A program made the position numbers and the translations under genes. The notes beneath the pieces are model-generated. The model had not been told where the DNA came from and did not search any database. It was given only the letters and a program-made list of their open reading frames with translations. 64,000 nucleotides of DNA from Microbispora catharanthi. GTDB taxonomy: Bacteria; Actinomycetota; Actinomycetes; Streptosporangiales; Streptosporangiaceae. Shown here one piece after another: positions 24,395-33,145 of the stretch (positions within the stretch are counted from its first letter, which is position 1; every line of letters starts with the position of its first letter). The DNA is taken from contig NZ_VDMA02000015.1 of NCBI RefSeq assembly GCF_006334915.2, forward strand, positions 124,001 to 188,000. Direction: 5' to 3'.

Positions 24395-26233
24395 TCAGCT
24401 CTGGCAGTGGATGGGATAGGCGGCCTGCGCCGTCGGCTTGTTGTGGTTCAAGACCTCGATCTTGACCGTTCCGTCGGTCTTCTCGGCCCGCGTCCAATAC
24501 CAGGCCTGGATGCCTATCACGCCGCCCTCGGGGACCGTGTGGGTGAAGGTCTGCTGGTTCACGCCGTCGACCACCCAGCGGTAGGTGATCTCCGTCCCGG
24601 CGGGCGCCTTGAACTCGCCGAAGGCCGTCACGTAGGGGGCGACCACGCAGTCGCCGTAGTAGCCGACGGACTCGATCTCGGTGATCTGCACGGTGCCCGG
24701 CGACGGGTCCGGCGCCACGCACGTCCAGGTGTACGGCACCTGCTTGACGGGCTTGTTGTGGTTGAGGATCTCCAGGCGGACGACGCCCGAACCACTGGAC
24801 CTGGCGTTGCCATACCAGAAGTCGCCGATCGTGCTCCGCACCCCGGGCTTGAGCCGGGCCGTCCTGAGCACGCCCGGCTTGTCATCGACGACCAGGCGAT
24901 ACCTGACCTCCGCGTCGCGGTCCGTCAGGACCATCGCGCTGGCCCGCATGGGGAACGAGCCGTCGCACTCGCCGTTGAAGTGGGGCGTCAGCATGTACTC
25001 GACGGTCAGGTCGGCGTCGCCGCCCTCGGCCACGCAGGTGAAGCTGAACGTGCGCTGGGCCGGCTGGGCGGGGCCGCCTTCGGCCCGCAGGCCGAGGGTG
25101 TGGGAGCCGCTCCGGGTGGAGTCGAGGCTCCAGGTCGCGGACACGTTCTGCACGCGGGGCCGGTCGCCGGCGGGGAAGTCGGCGAACTGCTCCTGCCACA
25201 TGGAGCCGTCAAGGCTCCACCAGTATCCGACCCTCTGGGCCGCGCCCGCCGGGAGCGAGATCTGGCCGGTGGCCTGGTAGGCGACGGGTTCGAGGCAGCT
25301 GCCCTCGTAGTCGCCCGGCGTGAGGTCGGCGATCTGCGGCACCGGCGTCTGCACGGCCGGCGGCGTCGGACTCGGGCTCGTGGACGGGCTGGGCGACCGG
25401 CTGGGCGAGGGTGACGGGCTCGGCGAGGTCGGCGGTGTGGTCGTGCAGGTCACCGCGTAGGCGGCCCGTCCGGAGTCGCGGCCGCCGGTGTTGACGATGC
25501 GGATGGCCTTCCAGCCCGCGGTCGAGCTGCCCACGGCCAGCGGGAGCGTGACCTGCCGGCTGCGCGGGCCACCCGCCGCGAAGAGGAGCGACTCGAGCCG
25601 GCCCTCCCCGGTGCCGCTGTCGATCCAGCGGTAGTAGACCTTGGCAGGCGTACGCGACACCTGGACGGTGCCCGTGAACGTCACCGTCGTGGGGCAGGCG
25701 CCCCGGTAGGTCGCCGGGCTCGCGCTGACCGCGGCAGCGGCGACCAGCGGTGCGCTCGGCCCGGCGGGCAGCGGGTGGGCGGTGTCCCAGATCACGACGG
25801 CGCCGGTGCACCCGACGTCGAAGCGGCCCTTGGCCGACAGCCCTTTCTTGCCGAGGATCTCCACCGCCTGCCAGCCGGAGGCGCTGCGGTCGAACGTCTG
25901 GCGGTCCCGCACGACCACCTTGCGCGCGCCGTCGACGCGGAAGCTCCTGATGGCGCTCTTGCTCCCGTCACCGCGTACCCAGCGGTAGCGCACGGTTCCC
26001 TTCCCCTTCGCCGCCACCACGGCGGAGAAGCCCACAGTGGTGGGACAGGCGCCGGATCTCGTGGCCGGGCTCGCCGTGACCCTGGCCACGGCCGTCTTGA
26101 CGACAGGGGCCGGCCTGGGGGCGGCCGATTCGGCAGTGGGGGCCGTCATGGGAGCAGGGGCCGCGAGCACCGGAGGGGCGGTCAGCAGGCCGCCGAGCAG
26201 CGTGGCGCTCAGCAGCGTCGCCGTCCATCTCAT
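24395..26233 (-). CDS. secreted protein with five Cys-containing beta repeat modules
   Basis: A 612-residue exported protein: signal peptide (LLSATLLGGLLTAPPVLAAPA), then modules opening with related motifs (ATRSGACPTTVGF, ATYRGACPTTVTF, DYEGSCLEPVAY, HFNGECDGSFPM, YYGDCVVAPYV), each about 100 residues, with a second Cys near the end and a conserved YRW or YWW strand. A Pro/Ser linker separates modules 2 and 3. Modules 4 and 5 share LNHNKPxxQ. The fold is probably Ig-like with one disulfide per module. Function unknown; surface binding is plausible. It is divergent from the pectinesterase gene. Confidence 0.7.
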   Translation of the reverse strand: MRWTATLLSATLLGGLLTAPPVLAAPAPMTAPTAESAAPRPAPVVKTAVARVTASPATRSGACPTTVGFSAVVAAKGKGTVRYRWVRGDGSKSAIRSFRVDGARKVVVRDRQTFDRSASGWQAVEILGKKGLSAKGRFDVGCTGAVVIWDTAHPLPAGPSAPLVAAAAVSASPATYRGACPTTVTFTGTVQVSRTPAKVYYRWIDSGTGEGRLESLLFAAGGPRSRQVTLPLAVGSSTAGWKAIRIVNTGGRDSGRAAYAVTCTTTPPTSPSPSPSPSRSPSPSTSPSPTPPAVQTPVPQIADLTPGDYEGSCLEPVAYQATGQISLPAGAAQRVGYWWSLDGSMWQEQFADFPAGDRPRVQNVSATWSLDSTRSGSHTLGLRAEGGPAQPAQRTFSFTCVAEGGDADLTVEYMLTPHFNGECDGSFPMRASAMVLTDRDAEVRYRLVVDDKPGVLRTARLKPGVRSTIGDFWYGNARSSGSGVVRLEILNHNKPVKQVPYTWTCVAPDPSPGTVQITEIESVGYYGDCVVAPYVTAFGEFKAPAGTEITYRWVVDGVNQQTFTHTVPEGGVIGIQAWYWTRAEKTDGTVKIEVLNHNKPTAQAAYPIHCQS

Positions 26234-26413
26234 CGGGGGTCCTTTTCGTTGTTCACGGAAGTCGTCGCTCAGGGGAGACAGGCCATGCTGTCCGGTCCGA
26301 CTTGGAGATCACTTGACACTGCCTTGTAACTGTCGCCCCAGCCGTTTCCGGCCGTCGTTGACAGAGCCGGAGGCGGATCTTACGGTGCTTCTGTTCGCAT
26401 TTGAGGAACTAGT

Positions 26414-26425
26414 TCACATATGTGA
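26414..26425. promoter_or_regulatory. 12-bp palindrome upstream of pectinesterase
   Basis: TCACATATGTGA, a perfect palindrome, lies about 15 bp before the pectinesterase start within the divergent promoter region. It is a possible operator, for example for the downstream IclR protein. Confidence 0.4.
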
Positions 26426-26439
26426 CCATAGGAGCCGTC

Positions 26440-27582
26440 ATGTCGTTCCTGACCCCCCTGATCGGCCGGCGGCAGGCGCTGGCCGGCGCGGCCGCCGCGA
26501 TCCTCGGACTCGCGGTCGCGTCGCCCGCACGCGCCGCCCATGTGCTCCCCTTCGGCCGGTACGGCTCGCCCCGGCGCCGGCTGAACGACCGCACGCTGTA
26601 CGTCGACGCTCAGGGACGGGGCGACCACGCCACCGTCCAGGCCGCCGTCGACGCGACACCGGACGCCCCGGCCGAGAGCTGGACCCTGGTGATCTCCGCC
26701 GGGACCTACCGGGAGACCGTCCTCGTGCCGCAGGCCAAGACCGGCCTGTGCTTCCTGGGGGCGACCGGCGACGCGCGCGACGTAGTGATCGTCTACGACA
26801 ACGCGGCCGGCACGCCCAAGCCCGCGGGCGGCACGTACGGCACCAGCGGCAGCGCCACCACCACGATCCAGGCCGACGGCTTCACCGCCGCGCACGTCAC
26901 GTTCGCCAACGACTGGCTGCGGGCCGACCACCCGGACATCACCGGCACGCAGGCGGTGGCGGCGAAGGTCATGGGCGACCGGTCGTACTTCGAGAGGTGC
27001 CGCTTCCTCGGCCACCAGGACACGCTGTATGCCGACACCCGCGCCCTGGCCTCCTTCGCGCGGCAGTACTACCGCGAGTGCCACATCGAGGGAGACGTCG
27101 ACTTCGTCTTCGGCCGCGCGACCGCCGTCTTCGAGCGATGCGAGCTGAGCACCCTGGCCAGGGACGTGACGTTCCGTCCGTACGGCTTCGTGTTCGCGCC
27201 GAGCACGGCCGCCGCCAACCCGCGCGGCTACCTGGCGGTGCGATGCGTGATCAACGGGACCGCGGCCGACGCGTCCTTCGGCCTGGCCCGGCCCTGGCGG
27301 CCCAGCAGCGACCCGACCGCCCTCCCGTCGCTCGTCGTACGCGAGACCTGGATGGGCCCCTCGATCGACGCGGCCACGCCGTACGTGGACATGAGCTCCG
27401 GGTATCACTGGCAGGACGCGCGGTTCGGCGAGTTCCACAACATCGGCCCGGGCGCCGCGATCCCCGTCCCCGAGAACCGGCCGCAGCTCACCCCGGAACA
27501 GGCCGCCGAGCACACCCCCCGGAACTACCTCGGCGACTGGCGCCCCGGCCCCGCCCTGCTCCCCCGTCCTTCCGGCCGGTGA
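26440..27582 (+). CDS. secreted pectinesterase
   Basis: A carbohydrate esterase family 8 pectin methylesterase of about 380 residues. A Tat-type signal (GRRQALAGAAAAILG, AxA near ARA) precedes the right-handed beta-helix. Signature segments are GTYRETV, GTQAVA, GHQDTLYA, EGDVDFVFGRATAVFE (catalytic Asp region) and LARPWRP. It demethylates plant pectin outside the cell. ATG 26440 is preferred (AGGAG 5 nt upstream) over GTG 26422. The IclR gene follows. Confidence 0.92.
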   Translation: MSFLTPLIGRRQALAGAAAAILGLAVASPARAAHVLPFGRYGSPRRRLNDRTLYVDAQGRGDHATVQAAVDATPDAPAESWTLVISAGTYRETVLVPQAKTGLCFLGATGDARDVVIVYDNAAGTPKPAGGTYGTSGSATTTIQADGFTAAHVTFANDWLRADHPDITGTQAVAAKVMGDRSYFERCRFLGHQDTLYADTRALASFARQYYRECHIEGDVDFVFGRATAVFERCELSTLARDVTFRPYGFVFAPSTAAANPRGYLAVRCVINGTAADASFGLARPWRPSSDPTALPSLVVRETWMGPSIDAATPYVDMSSGYHWQDARFGEFHNIGPGAAIPVPENRPQLTPEQAAEHTPRNYLGDWRPGPALLPRPSGR

Positions 27583-27662
27583 CACCGTTCTGTCGGTCCC
27601 GGCGGTAACGGCGGGCTCCTCCTCCGCGAGTTCCTGGTAACCGCCTCGGGAGGGGAGTCCTC

Positions 27663-28424
27663 ATGGACGTGCGGGACCACGCCGGCGCCGGTCCCGGCCG
27701 GGAACCGGCGCTTCGAACAGGGACAGCCAACGGACGCGGCGTGCTCGAAGGGGCGTTCCACCTGCTCGACGTCCTGGCGGCGGCCGAGGACGGAGCCGGT
27801 CTGTCCGAGCTCGCCCGCGACGCCGGCATGCCGAAGGCGACCACCTATCGCCTGCTCCGGCAGCTCGCGAACCTCGGCGCGGTGCAACAGCACGGACAGC
27901 GCTACTTCGTGGGACGGCGGCTCGCCCGTCTGGGCGGCGCCTGGCAGCCCGACCCGCGGCTGCAGGCCGCCGCCCGCGAACCCGTACGCCTGCTGTCCGC
28001 GCTGACCACGACCGTCACGTTTCTCACCGTGCTGGAAGAGGACCGGGTCAGGGTGATCGCGGCGACACGGGGAGAGATCAGGGAGGTGCCGCCGGTCCTG
28101 CCGGGCTCCGAGTTGGCCGAGGCGACCGCCGCGGGCCGGGTGCTGCTGATGCAGAGACCGGACGGCGACGCCGTGCCGCCGGGGTTCACGCTCGCCGAAT
28201 GGCGGCGGGCCCAGGCGGCCTTCCGCCGGTCGGGTTCGGTCGCCGCCGATCACCAGGAGGTCCTTCCCGGGGTCTGCTGCGTGGCCGTACCGGTGCGGCG
28301 CCCGGACGGCGAGATCGTCGCGTCGGTCAGCGCGCTCGCGGTGCGGCCGGCGGTGCCGGCGGGGCTCACCGAACTCGTGCTGCGGGCGTCGAGGGAGATC
28401 ACGCGCAATCTCGGCCGCACCTGA
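27663..28424 (+). CDS. IclR-family transcriptional regulator
   Basis: A 253-residue IclR protein. The N-terminal winged HTH is GAFHLLDVLAAAEDGAGLSELARDAGMPKATTYRLLRQL (residues 32-70) and the C-terminal GAF-like effector domain ends VSALAVRPAVPAGLTELVL. IclR proteins often control catabolism of pectin and aromatics, and the gene lies 80 bp after the pectinesterase. GGGAGGGGAG precedes the ATG. Confidence 0.9.
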   Translation: MDVRDHAGAGPGREPALRTGTANGRGVLEGAFHLLDVLAAAEDGAGLSELARDAGMPKATTYRLLRQLANLGAVQQHGQRYFVGRRLARLGGAWQPDPRLQAAAREPVRLLSALTTTVTFLTVLEEDRVRVIAATRGEIREVPPVLPGSELAEATAAGRVLLMQRPDGDAVPPGFTLAEWRRAQAAFRRSGSVAADHQEVLPGVCCVAVPVRRPDGEIVASVSALAVRPAVPAGLTELVLRASREITRNLGRT

Positions 28425-28520
28425 CACCGGTCCGCTGAGTGAACCGCGCTGTTTCCTCCCCTGGTCTGCCGGGCCGACACTGCATCGGCAGGGACCGGCC
28501 GTACGTGCGAGGGAGCCGCA

Positions 28521-31133
28521 GTGGCCGCTGAAACGACCAGGCTGACCATCCAGATCGCAGAGGAGAACGCCGACCCCCACGACCTGGAGGACCTGACGGC
28601 CCGGCTCCGCGCGGAGTTGCTGGAGATCGACGTGGTGGCGGCGCAGGCCGAGCGGGGGGCGCCGCCACCACCCGGCGCCAGGGCGGTGCTGTCGTTCTCC
28701 CTCGGCGGCCTGGTGGTCTCCCTCGCGGGCACGGAACTGCTCGCCGCGGTCGTGGGCGCGGTGACGGCCTGGCTGACCCGAGACCAGCACCGGTCCGCGA
28801 AGCTCACGATCGACGGCGACGCGATCGAGCTGACCGGTGTGCCGTCCGGCGAGCAACGCCGGCTGACCGATCTCTGGGTGCGGCGGCATGAAACCGTTCA
28901 CGCCCCCGCCCGGACGCGGAGCGCTCTCATCGTGGCCGGCGACGAGTACCGCGATCCGGGGCTGCGCCGGCTGCGGGCTCCCGCACGCGACGCGGAGGCG
29001 CTGGCCCGCGTGCTCGGCGATCCGGCGATCGGCGGCTTCCACGTGCGCACGCTGCTCAACGAGCCCACACACGTGGTCAGCGAGATGGTCGAAGAGTTCT
29101 TCACCGACCGGGCCGCGGACGACGTGCTGCTGCTGCACTTCTCCTGCCACGGCGTGAAGGACGACAACGGAGAGCTGTACTTCGCCACGCCCACCACCAA
29201 GCTGAACCGCCTGGGGGCGACAGCGGTCTCGGCCGAGTTCGTCAGCCGCAGGATGAGCCGCAGCCGGTCCAGGCGCATGATCCTGTTGCTCGACTGCTGT
29301 TACGCGGGAGCGTGGGCACGAGGCGCGCTGCCACGCGCCGGCATGGGCGTGCACGTGGAGGAGCAGTTCGGCGGTCACGGCCGAGTGGTGATCACCGCGT
29401 CGAACGCGATGGAGTACGCCTTCGACGGCACCGATCTCGCCGACGCCCAGGAGCAGGCGCCGTCGGTGTTCACCCGCGCCCTCGTGGAAGGGCTGGAGTC
29501 CGGGGACGCCGACCGCGACCAGGACGGCTACGTCGGCATCGACGAGCTGTACGACTACGTCTACGACAAAGTCCGGCAGACGACACCGGGCCAGACCCCG
29601 GGCAAGTGGGCGTTCGACCTGCAGGGCGATCTCTACGTCGCACGGCGCGCCCGCCCCGTCACCGTACCCTCGCCTTTGCCGGCGGAGCTCCAGGCGGTGA
29701 TCGAGAACTCCATTCCCAGGGTCCGCGCCGGCGCGGTCGAGGAGCTGCGGCGCCTGCTGAGGAGCAGGCACGGGGGTCTCGCTCTGGCGGCACGGCTGGC
29801 ATTGCAGGAGCTCGCCGGCGACGACAGCCGGACCGTGTCCACTGCCGCCGCCCAGGCCCTCGCCACCGGCAGGACAGCCGCACCGGCATCACCGTCAGGG
29901 TCTCCGCCTCCCGCGCCGACGTCGCAGTCTCCCCATTCCGTGCCGGTATCGCCGGAGCCCGAGCCGTCAGACTCCGCACCTCCCGCGACCTCCGTCCGCG
30001 CCGTCACCGGCGAACCCGCTCCGTCCGCACCCACGGACGACCGCGCCGACCCGGTTCCGAGGGTGGCCACCGCCCCTGGCACAGGCGCGCCGAGCCAGGC
30101 GGCGGGGACGCACACTGCCGTAACGCCTCCGACCACGCCGTCCCCGGTGGGACAGCCCTCATCCGTCGCCGCCACGGCGGCGCCGGCAGCGCCGACCCCG
30201 TCCGGCGGTGGGGCGGCGATCCGGAACCGCATCCTCCGGGTGTTCCGGTCACGCGACCGAGCCCTGAATCTCCGGGCGCCCGTCCTGCCGGCGGCCTTCC
30301 TGCTGGCGGCCTTCCTGCTGGCGAGCGCGGCGCTCTCATGGCTGACCCCGGCCGCCGCGATCTGGCAGTGGCTGCTGGTGGCCGCCGCCCTCGGGGCGGG
30401 CCTGCTTCCCCCTGAGGGACGGGCTCGGGAGATCACCGTCGGGTTCGCCGCCGGTCTGAGCGCGGTCATGCTGGGGTTGCTCGCGTTCTACGCGGAGGAG
30501 TACAGCAGCGGCTGGAGCGTGTGGATCGCAGCGACCGGGACCCTGCTCATCTTCGCGGTCGTCATGCTGGAGGGCGCACCACCCGGCACGACGCGGTGGT
30601 CATGGCTGGGGGAACGAACCGTCGGCCTGATCGCGGTAGCGGTGATCGCGACCCACCTGGCCTCTCCTGAAGGCATCACCGACGACCCGGGGAAGACGCC
30701 GCAGTGGTGGGGAGCGACGGTGGTGGCGGTCGCCTGCCTCTGCTTGTTCGTCGTCCGCGGCATCGAGCAGCGACGCGACGCCCGAGCCCTCGTCGCGTTC
30801 GTCCTCGGCGCCGCCGCGACCGTGCTCGTGGTGCTCGACGTCGGCAGTGCCGTGCGCACCGTCTTCCTGCCCACTGTGCTCGTCATGCTGCTGCTCGGCG
30901 TCCGCCCGGCCCGCGGGCGACCGGAGTTCCTCGCCGCCGCCCGGCTCTCCCTCATCGCGGGAGTTCTGCAGGGCGTCGTCGACCACGGTCTCGTGAACCG
31001 CGTAGATCCACGGTTCGTCATCGGCGCCGGCGCGAAGGACCATCTGATCCTCCAGATCGTCGCGGCCCTCCTGGTGGCGATAGCCGCCTACACGGCCAGG
31101 AGCAGTTCCTCCCGCTCGTCCCGTCAGGAATAG
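28521..31133 (+). CDS. EACC1-caspase-membrane fusion (predicted conflict effector)
   Basis: An 870-residue protein. Residues 1-125 match an effector-associated constant component (EACC1-like), with a hydrophobic helix LLAAVVGAVTAWL. Residues 130-390 form a caspase-like (C14) domain: LIVAGDEYRDPGLRRLRAPARDA, catalytic His210 in HFSCHG, Cys259/Cys260 in LLLDCCYAG, and an EF-hand-like DADRDQDGYVGIDEL. A disordered Pro/Ser region runs from about 450 to 570. About nine transmembrane helices fill residues 580-860. EACC1-caspase architectures are described as actinobacterial conflict components; the large membrane part is unusual. A probable programmed-death or phage-defence protease (inference). 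The start is a GTG after GAGGGAGCC. Confidence 0.75.
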   Translation: MAAETTRLTIQIAEENADPHDLEDLTARLRAELLEIDVVAAQAERGAPPPPGARAVLSFSLGGLVVSLAGTELLAAVVGAVTAWLTRDQHRSAKLTIDGDAIELTGVPSGEQRRLTDLWVRRHETVHAPARTRSALIVAGDEYRDPGLRRLRAPARDAEALARVLGDPAIGGFHVRTLLNEPTHVVSEMVEEFFTDRAADDVLLLHFSCHGVKDDNGELYFATPTTKLNRLGATAVSAEFVSRRMSRSRSRRMILLLDCCYAGAWARGALPRAGMGVHVEEQFGGHGRVVITASNAMEYAFDGTDLADAQEQAPSVFTRALVEGLESGDADRDQDGYVGIDELYDYVYDKVRQTTPGQTPGKWAFDLQGDLYVARRARPVTVPSPLPAELQAVIENSIPRVRAGAVEELRRLLRSRHGGLALAARLALQELAGDDSRTVSTAAAQALATGRTAAPASPSGSPPPAPTSQSPHSVPVSPEPEPSDSAPPATSVRAVTGEPAPSAPTDDRADPVPRVATAPGTGAPSQAAGTHTAVTPPTTPSPVGQPSSVAATAAPAAPTPSGGGAAIRNRILRVFRSRDRALNLRAPVLPAAFLLAAFLLASAALSWLTPAAAIWQWLLVAAALGAGLLPPEGRAREITVGFAAGLSAVMLGLLAFYAEEYSSGWSVWIAATGTLLIFAVVMLEGAPPGTTRWSWLGERTVGLIAVAVIATHLASPEGITDDPGKTPQWWGATVVAVACLCLFVVRGIEQRRDARALVAFVLGAAATVLVVLDVGSAVRTVFLPTVLVMLLLGVRPARGRPEFLAAARLSLIAGVLQGVVDHGLVNRVDPRFVIGAGAKDHLILQIVAALLVAIAAYTARSSSSRSSRQE

Positions 31134-31278
31134 AGCCGGTGCCGTCCCATGGCGGCCGAGTCAGGACTCCTCGGCGAACAGGTCGTCGGCGATGGTCAGC
31201 ACCGCCCTCGCCTCACCCACGATTTGCCCGCCCAAGGGCAACTATGAGCGAGCCTCTCGCCAGACCGAGTCGCCGTCG

Positions 31279-31821
31279 TCAGCAGAGTCGATGGCGACGG
31301 GCATAGGAGAGAAACGTCGATCCTGAGCAGGGTAAGCGCATGCCTGTCGCGCGGAGGGCGTCCACGAGGTTCTCCGCGCCCACTTGTGTGAGCTTGCCCT
31401 CCCGGCAGGCGGTGCCGAGGAGCCAGATCGTCCCGTGCACCTCCAGGCCATAGGCCCTGCCCACTGCAGTGGCATCGCGATCGTCGGTGATGGCGATCCC
31501 GCCGAGCAGTTCAGCTGCGCAAAATACGCTTGCCTCACCCAGATCACGGCCGGACGAGCCGACACGCCGAACCCACCGCGCGAAGCATTCGAGTTCCTGC
31601 AGTGTGGACAGTTCCGCCATCCCTAACCACTCGGCGTCCAATGCCTGCCGCAATGTCGGGAACGTTCCAATGCCGACACGAAGCTCCTCGTGAACCACAC
31701 GGGTAGTGAGGCATGGGCGTCCGGCGAGAAGGTCGCGCAAAACATCCAGCCGTTCAGCCCGGGAGAAGTGACTGAGGCTTGTGGCATCGAAGATGAGCAT
31801 CTGGTCGGCGGATGACGTCAC
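31279..31821 (-). CDS. PIN-like nuclease domain protein (putative toxin)
   Basis: A 180-residue protein with a PIN-like acidic pattern: D12 in LIFDATSLSHFSR, E45/E46 in VVHEELRVG, D93 in GRDLGEASV, and D113/D114 in AITDDRDA. PIN domains cleave RNA and act as toxins. GTG 31821 overlaps the upstream HTH-peptidase gene's stop by 4 nt (GTGA), so the pair is coupled as in HTH/ImmA-IrrE plus PIN modules. The end is followed by a 145-bp stretch with only a short gene-like fragment (minus, near 31164-31223). Confidence 0.7.
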   Translation of the reverse strand: MTSSADQMLIFDATSLSHFSRAERLDVLRDLLAGRPCLTTRVVHEELRVGIGTFPTLRQALDAEWLGMAELSTLQELECFARWVRRVGSSGRDLGEASVFCAAELLGGIAITDDRDATAVGRAYGLEVHGTIWLLGTACREGKLTQVGAENLVDALRATGMRLPCSGSTFLSYARRHRLC

Positions 31822-32888
31822 GGCTCGATGTCCCAGTCGTCCCTCGCGGGGAGATCGCCCTCCTCGACCTGACCGCGCATCAGCTCGATCGCCCTGGATG
31901 TTGTTATCAAGTTCTTCTTCAGGGCCTGGAAAACGGCGTGCGCGTAGCTCGGAGGCACCCGGACGGACTCCAGGTCCGGTTGGGGGGTCCAGCCCACCGC
32001 CTCCATCAGCTCTGCTCGAGTAGGGTTCCGCCGTCGTAGCTCCTTCGCCGCCTCTCTGCCCACCGCCCCGGCCTCGAGCGCCTGCCGCACGGTCAAGGAC
32101 CACGAGGTCCGATAGGTGGCGGCGAGCATCAGGAGAACGTCTCGGATGGGAGCGGCGGACTTCCCGGCGCGCTCCTTCACGACCCCCGCAGGCAGGAGGA
32201 GCTCGGCCGCGAAGGCGTCGATGACCTGCTCTCGCTCCGCCCGGGATGTGTGGACACCCAGGTCGGCCGAATACTCGTCACCTACGATCAGGTGGCCCAG
32301 TTCGTGGGCCGCGGTCGCCCGGCGACGCCCTGGATCGCCCTGACTGCTGACGACGGCCACCGCCACGTCGCCGTCCACGAGCGACGCGCCGTCCCCGCGA
32401 GTCGCGACCACGGCGACGAGTTGCCCCATACGCTCGCAGAGCGTCATGAGCGAATCAACCGGCCTCGTGCCCAGGTCGAGACTGTCCCGCACCCATCTGG
32501 CCGCCGATCTCGCACCCGGCATGTCGTCCACAGTCCCCGGGTAGCGGCGCACGGGAGGTGTGACCAGGTCCCCGAGCTCCGCGAGCTGCCGCACGTCGGC
32601 CAGCCAGGCGGACAATGCCAGCTCCAGCCGATAGGACTGGCGAGTCACATCGGCAATGGTGTCGTCGGTCAGCTCGGCCCGCCGGGAGATGATCGGCTGA
32701 GCCGGCCTGAGGAGGAAATCCAGGGGCACGCGGAGCGCTTCGGACAATCTGACCAGTTCCAACGCGTCGATCCGTCGGACACCTGCCTCGATCTTGGCGA
32801 TCATCGTACGGTCGAGACCGACCGCCGCGGCCAGTTGGTCCTGCGACAGGTCGGCCGCAAGCCTGCATTCGCGGACGCGGTCGCCCAT
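31818..32888 (-). CDS. XRE-family HTH / ImmA-IrrE metallopeptidase fusion
   Basis: A protein of about 356 residues. The N-terminal XRE HTH is RVRECRLAADLSQDQLAAAVGLDRTMIAKIEAGVRR and the C-terminal ImmA/IrrE (M78) peptidase has HELGH at about residues 195-199, with a downstream Glu in AFAAELLLPAG. Such proteins repress and then, by cleavage, release stress or phage responses; here it is probably the antitoxin/sensor of the PIN gene. Start candidates are ATG 32888 (GGAGAG 9 nt upstream, chosen), 32915 and 32933. Confidence 0.85.
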   Translation of the reverse strand: MGDRVRECRLAADLSQDQLAAAVGLDRTMIAKIEAGVRRIDALELVRLSEALRVPLDFLLRPAQPIISRRAELTDDTIADVTRQSYRLELALSAWLADVRQLAELGDLVTPPVRRYPGTVDDMPGARSAARWVRDSLDLGTRPVDSLMTLCERMGQLVAVVATRGDGASLVDGDVAVAVVSSQGDPGRRRATAAHELGHLIVGDEYSADLGVHTSRAEREQVIDAFAAELLLPAGVVKERAGKSAAPIRDVLLMLAATYRTSWSLTVRQALEAGAVGREAAKELRRRNPTRAELMEAVGWTPQPDLESVRVPPSYAHAVFQALKKNLITTSRAIELMRGQVEEGDLPARDDWDIEP

Positions 32889-32916
32889 GTCCGCCCACTC
32901 TCCGCCGATCCCCATG

Positions 32917-32931
32917 GTGCGATTTTCGCAC
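32917..32931. promoter_or_regulatory. operator-like palindrome at the HTH-peptidase promoter
   Basis: GTGCGA-TTT-TCGCAC, 6-bp arms with a 3-nt centre, immediately upstream of the HTH/ImmA gene. Size and spacing suit an XRE dimer, so autoregulation is likely. It lies inside the coding region if the most upstream ATG is used, which argues against that start. Confidence 0.55.
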
Positions 32932-33000
32932 ATGGACGGGTCAACAGGGCCTGCGGAAGGAATGAGAATTCGGCCTCCGGCAGGAAGGGCCTCTCCTGTC

Positions 33001-33068
33001 CGGCAGATCCATCACGAAGCTCGCGGCAGATCCACCACGAAGCTTGCGGCAGATCTACCACTGCCATG
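33001..33068. repeat. three 23-bp direct repeats
   Basis: Three head-to-tail units starting at 33001, 33024 and 33047, consensus CGGCAGATCCAYCACGAAGC plus three variable bases; the third unit is degenerate. They lie in the 257-bp gap between the HTH/peptidase gene and tRNA-Sec. Otherwise this gap shows nothing recognisable. Could be an operator array. Confidence 0.7.
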
Positions 33069-33145
33069 ACTGCTCACCCGGCTTGAGCTGGTCGAACGCG
33101 GGCTGTCGACGGAACCGGAGGCTGACCTGCCAAGGCGGGGGTGAG

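Noticed and set aside
31134-31278. Small gene between the caspase and PIN genes
   Set aside because: Only a scrap ending in LFAEES (minus, near 31164) is seen; too short to support a gene.
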